Origin: Eucommia ulmoides
Taxonomy: Eukaryota > Streptophyta > Magnoliopsida > Garryales > Eucommiaceae
Length of the DNA: 64,000 nucleotides
NCBI GenBank assembly: GCA_016647705.1
Contig: CM028330.1
Coordinates: 53,494,897 to 53,558,896 of the forward strand
Direction of reading: 5' to 3'
Shown: positions 58,263-64,000 of the stretch, piece after piece
How the letters are laid out: every line of letters begins with the position of its first letter
Numbering within the stretch: the stretch's first letter is position 1
Program-made: the position numbers and the translations under genes
The notes under the pieces: model-generated
The model's database searches: none
Told to the model about the DNA's origin: nothing
The model's input: the letters and a program-made list of their open reading frames with translations, nothing else

Positions 58263-58574
58263 CTTCTTTGGGTTGACATTATCATGATCACTATCACTGC
58301 TGCTGCTGCTGTTACGAATACCGCCCTCCTCGTGCTTCTTTTTCTTCCTATTCTTATTCAAATCACCGAATTTGGGTAGGCAATTAGCCCCCCCATGTTG
58401 ATGTTTTTCTTTCTTTTTGTTCTCGGTATGAGGGTGAGAGTGATGGTTGTTCTTATTGTGTTCCCCAAATTTTTTGTGTATGGAATTAGCCATCTCCTTC
58501 ACCTTCCTACACAATCTGTTCTCATTGTTCCCATGCTCATGATTTGCTCTGTTGTCATGCTGCACTGAGGCCAT
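58263..58574 (-). CDS. First exon of a small His/Lys-rich hydrophilic protein
   Basis: On the minus strand 104 codons run from ATG (58574) to a good donor (CCAAAGAAG then gtatgt) at 58263/58262. The protein is hydrophilic: MASVQHDNRANHEHGNNENR, a KVKEMANSIHKKFGEH segment, a His-rich run (NHHSHPHTENKKKEKHQHGG), a Lys-rich run, and SSSSSDSDHDN. The Lys-rich amphipathic piece followed by an S-segment-like Ser/Asp stretch recalls small His-rich dehydrins such as HIRD11, but no K-segment consensus is present, so this is only a resemblance. His clusters could bind metal ions. An ATATATA stretch lies about 50 bp upstream and an ACACGT (ABRE-like) core about 75 bp upstream. The rest of the gene was not found to the left; reading through would add only 38 codons of intron-like sequence. 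Confidence 0.55.
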
Positions 58575-58779
58575 TATGCATGTATGTTACTACTCACAAA
58601 CACAACGTACACACATATATATGGAGAGAGGAAGAGAGATTTTACTACGTGTTAATTACACTTGCACCCCCTAGAGTTTGACCAAATTGCATTTTACACT
58701 TTCGTGACATTTTCTTATCTGAATCTCAAACTTAAATGTAACGGTTAAATAATTAACAAAATTTCACAAAACGATAAAC

Positions 58780-59130
58780 TTATCTTTATAACTGTAGGGT
58801 GGTCTTAAGCATCTCTCTACAAAAATTGGCTCATGAGGTGAGGTTTTCCCTTACAACTAAAACCTGACCATCAGCCCCTTACACATCCGATGTAGAATAA
58901 ACTTAACAATTTTTCTCTCACACATCAGAATCTTGGTTAGCTAACCCTCGACCAATTTCTCCTTTTGTGGCTATTGGGTCAGAGTTATTGTAACCTAGGA
59001 TCTGATACCAATGTAAGGTGGTCTTGGGCATCTCTCGACCCCAAAAGATAACTCATGAGTTGAGACTTTCACTCACACTTACAACCTGACTATCAACATC
59101 TTCCACATCCGATGTGGAATAAACCCAACA
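58780..59130. repeat. Direct repeat of an LTR-like segment
   Basis: A block gggtggtctt-gcatctctc...ctcatgag-tgag..tttc..cttaca..aacctgac.atca.c...ttacacatccgatgt.gaataaac.aacaat occurs at 58797-58915 and 59015-59130. Between them are a ctaaccctcgacc segment and ggatctgataccaatg. This arrangement is widespread in plant genomes next to degraded LTR elements. Confidence 0.55.
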
Positions 59131-59579
59131 ATACACGACCCGACCCGAAAAAAGGGCAAATGAATATTATCCAACCCAACCCAACACAAGTTTATAAATA
59201 TCAATTAACAATAAATGATTTATTAATTTGAATTTCTTTGAGATTTGACTGTTAATTTTAACAAAAAAAAATGTAACCTTGCACTTTAGTCTGAATTACA
59301 GGAGGTAAAATATACTATAAGGGTATAAAGTACAATTTGGTCAAACTAAGAGGGGACAAAGTGCCATTAACCCTTCTTCTATTCTATTATATTCTCTATG
59401 AAAGCTGGCTGTGAATCTCCTTTCTTCAAGAGCCAAAGTGGGGAGAGATATATTCTATTCTATATGAGCGATGGAAATTTATTGTTCCCACTTTCAAATT
59501 ATTCTCTTTTTTCTTGTTCTGATAAAAAGATGAAATTAAAATAGTTCTGATTTTTTAAGGAAGAACAATGAGAAACTTA

Positions 59580-60115
59580 CGTTGGAAATGAAACAATGAC
59601 ATTTCTCAATCGAAGGATCAGTTACACAAATGTAAATTCACATACAAGAGATTTAATGTAATTCGGCCAACAATTTGCCTAAGTCTACAGAGAGAAACCA
59701 ATTTCACTATATTAATAGGAATTGCAGGGGAGGAGGAGAATCGCCACACTCAACTCACTCTGTCAATTTCTCTATCTCTGTTTATTCACTACCTGATCAT
59801 ATCCCTCTCTCCGAAGGCTCACTCACGGCCTCTCCTTGCCATAGCCAAAGGCCTCTACCTTTCCTTCTTAAAGACTACATCTTGTGAATTTGAAGTCTAT
59901 TTATAATATGAGAGAAGGGCAAAATGGGTTCTAGAAAAGTCCAAAATGCGTTTTCCTATTCATGTGTATGCAATTTATTGTTCACGCAGAATTGATTATT
60001 CACGCGTATTCCATTATTCATCGTCAATGGAACCACATACTATTCACGCGTTTAGCACCGTCTCCACTTAAATTATAAAAATATCAAATAAACTATCTAA
60101 AAAATTAGTCCCCTC
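59580..60115. mobile_element. Possible LTR fragment
   Basis: A segment ttaatgtaattcggccaaca, then tttgcctaagtctacag and later attcacgcg repeats resemble the style of some copia-type LTR leaders (a tacgtggttcgg...cctacgtccac motif). No ends or paired LTR were found. Low confidence. Confidence 0.3.
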
Positions 60116-60117
60116 AA

Positions 60118-60325
60118 CTAATTTTCTAAATCCAATGTTGAATTTATGGTGGAGGCATCTACAGATGGTCCCCTTCAATGGAATATGTTTTTTTCCAGTT
60201 TTATGCTAAGTTCCAAGGCATTTTCTAAATCCAGTGCTGAATTTATGGTGGAGGCATCTACAGATGGTCCCCTTCAATGGAATATGTTTTTTCAAGTTTT
60301 ATGCTAAGTTTCAAGGCATGCTTTA
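60118..60325. repeat. ~99-bp tandem duplication
   Basis: Two copies of ttttctaaatcca(a/g)tg(t/c)tgaatttatggtgg through cagttttatgctaagtt(c/t)caaggca are adjacent at about 60121 and 60220, with only a few differences, so the duplication is recent. Confidence 0.85.
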
Positions 60326-60544
60326 AGAGATGTGCTGGAGAAGGGGTAGTTGGCTATAAATAGATGCTAATAATTCCAAATGGGGACAGAAACAAAATTA
60401 TAAAAACCTTCTATGTTCCTAAGTTTTTAGAACAAATTTCAGAAAACAAAACATAAGTATGGCTACTACCTATTGATGGTCTATTTTCGGCAGGGAAAAG
60501 GGGGCATTGATTTTAGAGAAAATTATATTTTTGGTCCCCAAAGT

Positions 60545-60795
60545 ATGGGATGGGTGCCTGTGTGAACACCGGTAGTAGGAACACCGGTTGTTATTGCCGG
60601 TGTTCCCAAAGCCGTAATTTTAAAAAACGGTAACTTCGGTATTAAATATACCGGTTATACGGTTGGTTTTAATTTTTTTTTTTTTTCTTTTTTAAATTAA
60701 GAAGCCAGTGATGAGATCACCGGCCATCCTTGTTGGCGAAGCAAATGCTGGCTCCTTTCCGGTGTTCAGGACACCGGTTCTTACCACCCCTGTAT
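60545..60795. mobile_element. hAT-like MITE
   Basis: Internal repeated gaacaccgg / ccggtgtt blocks occur on both ends, with gggtgcctgtgtgaacaccgg at the left and ccggtgttcaggacaccggttcttaccacccc (reverse: ggggtggtaagaacc) at the right. The inverted ends are imperfect. No ORF. Confidence 0.5.
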
Positions 60796-61400
60796 ATATC
60801 CTAAACCTCCTAGCCGTTACACCCAAAGCCCCATAAAGACCCCAACACCCAACTACCCACAATTACTCTCTTTAAGTCATTTTTACATTTGCATTCAAAC
60901 ATCCCCATCCACCCACAATTAGTCTCTTTAAATAATAGTCATTTTTACTGTCCAGAAAACCCATCTACCCCATGGTTGATCTCTCCTCCGCCTCCATCTC
61001 CATATCTCCTCTCCATTGTTGAAGCTTGGTTTATCTTGCAAAAAATGTATGTTTTTTAATTTTTACCGTCAAAAGCTAGCCTACAAAAATAAGTTTTGTA
61101 ATTTTTGTGTTTGTTTGTTTGTTTTTTGTTTTTTGTTTTTTTTTTTTTTTCGGTGACTTTGTAATTTTCAACCGTTTTTGTTTTTGTTTTTATTGATTTT
61201 GTGTTTGTTCTTTTAATTTAAAAAAATAATGTAGTTCGTAATTAGGATTAGTTTGAAAAGTAGTGTTTAAATTATATTTATTTTAGTATTTATTGATAAT
61301 TATTTAGTTATGTAATATATGATTTGTTTATTAGTTATTAATTACATGATGAATATTGTAGATTTGGTTATATGGTAAATTTTACGATTTAGAGTAAGAG
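60796..61400. other. AT/T-rich stretch, no gene recognised
   Basis: 60850-60960 has a weak repeat of ctacccacaatta.tctcttta. 61095-61150 is (G)TTTT-rich. No exon-like sequence is seen. Confidence 0.5.
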
Positions 61401-61404
61401 TTAA

Positions 61405-61662
61405 TTATTGTTGTAGAAATGCATTATGATATACAACCAACATTTAATTGTAGTATTCATTGATAATTATTTAGAGTTTAAATGGATTAGTTTGAAAATT
61501 AGTGTTTAAATTATATTTATTTTAGTATTTACTTATTGTTGTAGAAATGCATTATGATATATAACCAACATTTAATTGTAATATTTATTGATAATTATTT
61601 AGAGTTTAAATGGATTAGTTTGAAAATTATTATTTAAATTATATTTATTTTAGTATTTAATT
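61405..61662. repeat. Two near-identical ~127-bp tandem copies
   Basis: The unit ttgttgtagaaatgcattatg through ttaaattatatttattttagtattta occurs at 61409-61535 and 61536-61662 with few differences. A partial earlier copy lies near 61245-61300. Confidence 0.85.
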
Positions 61663-62250
61663 ATGGGGCGCGTACCTGTAGCTCCCATTTTACAATTCCA
61701 TGTACCGATCCAACTCAATGCTTTCCTGACCGTAATACCCCTGCAACGTGCCGAATATGAAATGTTTCGTGACCAACGTTTTGCGGTGCATTTAAGAGCC
61801 CACACAATGCATCCCGCAAAAATGGCGCATGGGCGCGTGACCATCTACAAAACAAAAAAACAAGATTATATGTGCTTTCATGATGTCGAAAAATGAAAAT
61901 TTTTACATCATATTAATCATGAAAAAATCCTCTTCCTATCGATATGCTATTCATGTTTTTTGGCCTAAAAAATCTGTTTCCGTGTGGGTGCTACATTCAA
62001 CACTCAAGAATGTGTTGAATGTAACATTCAAGGGCCGTATGTTTAGGGGTGCACGTTGTCATACGTTCCGCGAAGCACCTAATCGTTGTCGTATACCACC
62101 TCTTTCAAATTACCCGTACTCCCTGCGACGTGGATGTGACCATTTCGGTAATGGCGCGATTTCCGTCGCCGTCCACCATCGCCATCGCCATTGCCATACG
62201 ACTTCACCATTGACAAATTGCCACATCCGCAAGCTTGAAGGAGGATGATG
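61663..62250. other. Unassigned open frames
   Basis: Plus-strand frames at 61663-61896 (77 aa) and 61880-62248 (122 aa) overlap. The local base composition is richer in GC than its surroundings, which could mean a captured or decayed gene, but no domain or motif is recognisable and neither frame has a convincing splice or promoter context. Confidence 0.3.
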
Positions 62251-62469
62251 ACCACGGAGGAGAGAGAGATAGGAAGACGAAGAGAGAGATGAGGAGAAAC
62301 ATGCTAATGCTTTTTTCTTTTTTTGGGGGTTTTTTTAGTTTTAATAATGGAAGACGAAGAAAGAGATGAGGAGAAACATGAGTTTGTGGGTTTTTTAGTT
62401 TTAATAATATCATATTCCATTTTCTCTCTTTCTCTACACATTTTCCAAGTTTGTGGATGACAGTTGGGT

Positions 62470-63370
62470 TGCAATTCAAAAATCTTGACAAAAATACAGT
62501 TTGCACCCTACAATTTATAATTGCATGCATATCATGTGACAAACCACAAAAGAAGCTATTGTCCAAATTACATTTTTCACCCTGCAATTTATTGAGTGCA
62601 ACCTACAAAAGGTTCCAAAATTACACTTTGCACCCTGACATTTCCAAAATTCAAATTTCAATGTGATGTTACCAAAATTCAAAATTCAATGTGCGTGTTG
62701 AATGTAACACTATCTAATCTTACCAAAATTCAAAAAGAAAAAATACGTGTTGAAATGTAACACTGTCTATAATTCTTAAAAATCGTTTTCAGAAATGCTT
62801 ATTGAATGTAATACTGTCTATATGTTGTCAAAATTTAAATTTCAATGTGAGTGTTGAATGCAACACTGTCTAAAAATTGTTAAAAATCAAATTTTAATGT
62901 GAGTGTTGAATATAATATTGTCTAATATTGCCAAAATTCAAATTTTAATGTGCGTGTTGAATGTAACACTATCCAATCTTATCAAATTCAAAACAATATG
63001 AGTGTTGAATGTAACACTGTCTACAATTCTAAAAAAAACTCAAAATAACTTTCCCTTTACCAATAAAACCTAGTTAATTAAAATTAAACGAAAAACTCTC
63101 ATCCTAAGCATTTTTTGAACTGATTAGTAAACAGTGTTATATTCAACACGTATGTATTTGACAATTGTAGACAGTGTTATATTCAACACGTATATATTTG
63201 TTTTTGAATTTTGGCAAGTTTAGATAGTATTATATTCAACAAGCATATAGAAATTTGAATTTTGGCAATATCCCATGAAACTTGGTTTTTTGGCAATGTC
63301 AGGGGTGCAAAGTATAATTTTGGAAATGCACTCAATAAACTACAGGGTACAAAATGTAATTCGATTTTTT

Positions 63371-63406
<36 letters not shown>

Positions 63407-63472
63407 TTGTCAGCCTGAAATCACAAATTGTATGGTGCAAAATGTATTTTTGTCAAGATTTTTTGAAATTTC
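62470..63472. mobile_element. Element with inverted ends and TGTTGAATGTAACACT repeats
   Basis: The left end aattcaaaaatcttgacaaa and on (…atacagtttgcaccctacaa) is repeated as a reverse complement at 63425-63472 (caaaatgtatttttgtcaag). Further in, tgcaccctg and ctcaata/ttgagtgca blocks are also inverted. Between them TGTTGAATGTAACACT or its complement recurs at least eight times. No ORF. The repeat motif continues on both sides, to 61985 and to 64000, so this may be an inner part of a larger repeat. Confidence 0.6.
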
Positions 63473-64000
63473 ATTTGTTTGCATTATTATTGAAGGTTTG
63501 AAATTTCATTTGTTGACATTCAACATGCACTTTGAATTTTCATTTGTTGGCATTATTATTGAAGGTTTGTGAAGGTTTCAGAGAGGGAAAAAAAATGCAA
63601 AATTTGAATCTAAGATAAAATAAGGAGGTGAAAAATATAATTAATGTCATTGAACGAAGAAAGACGAACGGCGACGTTGAAGTGTTATATTCAACACACA
63701 CTGAAAAAAATGGTTTTCAATTGTTGAATTTGTAGAAATTGATTTTTGAAATATTAGACAATATTACATTCAACATGATTAGACAGTGTTATATTCAACA
63801 CACACTTTTTTTTGAAGGATAAAAGTGAATTCAACAAACCTTCACTAATAATGTCTTTGTATTCCTTAGATTTATTAAAGAATGTTACATTCAACACGCA
63901 TGTGTTACATTCAACACGCATATTGAATGTTGAATTTTGGCAATTTGTTAATTAGTGTTACATTCAACAAGCACATTGAAATTTGAATTTTGACAATATT
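63473..64000. repeat. Continuation of the GTGTTACATTCAACA repeat region
   Basis: Copies of (a)gtgttacattcaaca(c) occur at about 63682, 63762, 63785, 63885, 63901 and 63955, with (a/t) drift. A direct repeat of gaaatttcatttgtt and ggcattattattgaaggttt lies at 63466-63500 and 63535-63565. No gene seen before the window ends. Confidence 0.6.

Noticed and set aside
61663..62248. Two overlapping frames considered as a gene
   Set aside because: No domain, no splice or promoter context, and the frames overlap out of phase. Listed only as unassigned.

Overview
This is a stretch of a plant nuclear genome, almost certainly a eudicot. It is AT-rich, its genes have GT-AG introns, and it carries a group III WRKY gene with the conserved intron inside the WRKY domain, a CAPRICE/TRYPTICHON-type single-repeat MYB, and a predicted chloroplast membrane protein of cyanobacterial type. 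Most of the window is layered transposable elements. I cannot name the species. I saw no rRNA, tRNA or CRISPR array, but I could not scan exhaustively by eye.

Layout. 1-2684: last bases of the body and the complete 3' LTR of a Ty3-gypsy element that begins outside the window. 2685-4760: AT-rich sequence with repeats. 4760-9780: tandem array of about five ~0.7 kb units, one split by a solo LTR (5378-6823) with a target-site duplication. 9945-11185: a MITE split by a fold-back element with ~200-bp inverted ends. 11307-13522: DUF3593-like chloroplast gene with an 18-nt microexon. 13523-18000: MITEs, a tandem repeat and a MAP65-like exon fragment (15573-15714). 18133-20452: WRKY gene, minus strand, with a duplicated, MITE-rich upstream region to 23100. 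23100-25840: AT-rich, no gene seen.

25841-47405: a Mutator-like element (MULE) of the kind that pairs a MuDR-type transposase (plus strand) with a Ulp1-type SUMO-protease-like gene (minus strand), as described for KAONASHI elements of Arabidopsis and CUMULE of melon. Between the two convergent genes lie two copies of a small coiled-coil ORF, one intact with its own TATA box. The regions downstream of the two big genes are inverted copies of each other. A pol-less Ty3-gypsy element (27221-35740) has replaced the middle of the transposase, and a second solo LTR (42130-43372, perfect 5-bp duplication) sits in the protease gene. Without these the MULE is about 11.8 kb. Both large genes are broken.

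47405-50857: a shorter relative of that MULE and a ~1.47 kb tandem duplication that copied the MULE end together with the last part of the neighbouring MYB gene. 50783-53175: an intact three-exon R3-MYB gene (87 aa, minus strand) that can be assembled only by joining short exons; its second intron holds two MITEs and its upstream region is a GA-rich minisatellite. 53700-58200: repeats and nested MITEs. 58263-58574: first exon of a small His/Lys-rich, Ser/Asp-tailed protein gene. 58600-64000: LTR-like repeats, tandem duplications and a fold-back element embedded in many copies of a short motif.

The four apparently functional host genes (DUF3593-like, WRKY, R3-MYB, His/Lys-rich) do not form a pathway. 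The most unusual content is the Ulp1-carrying MULE with its extra coiled-coil ORF, and its rearrangement against the R3-MYB gene.
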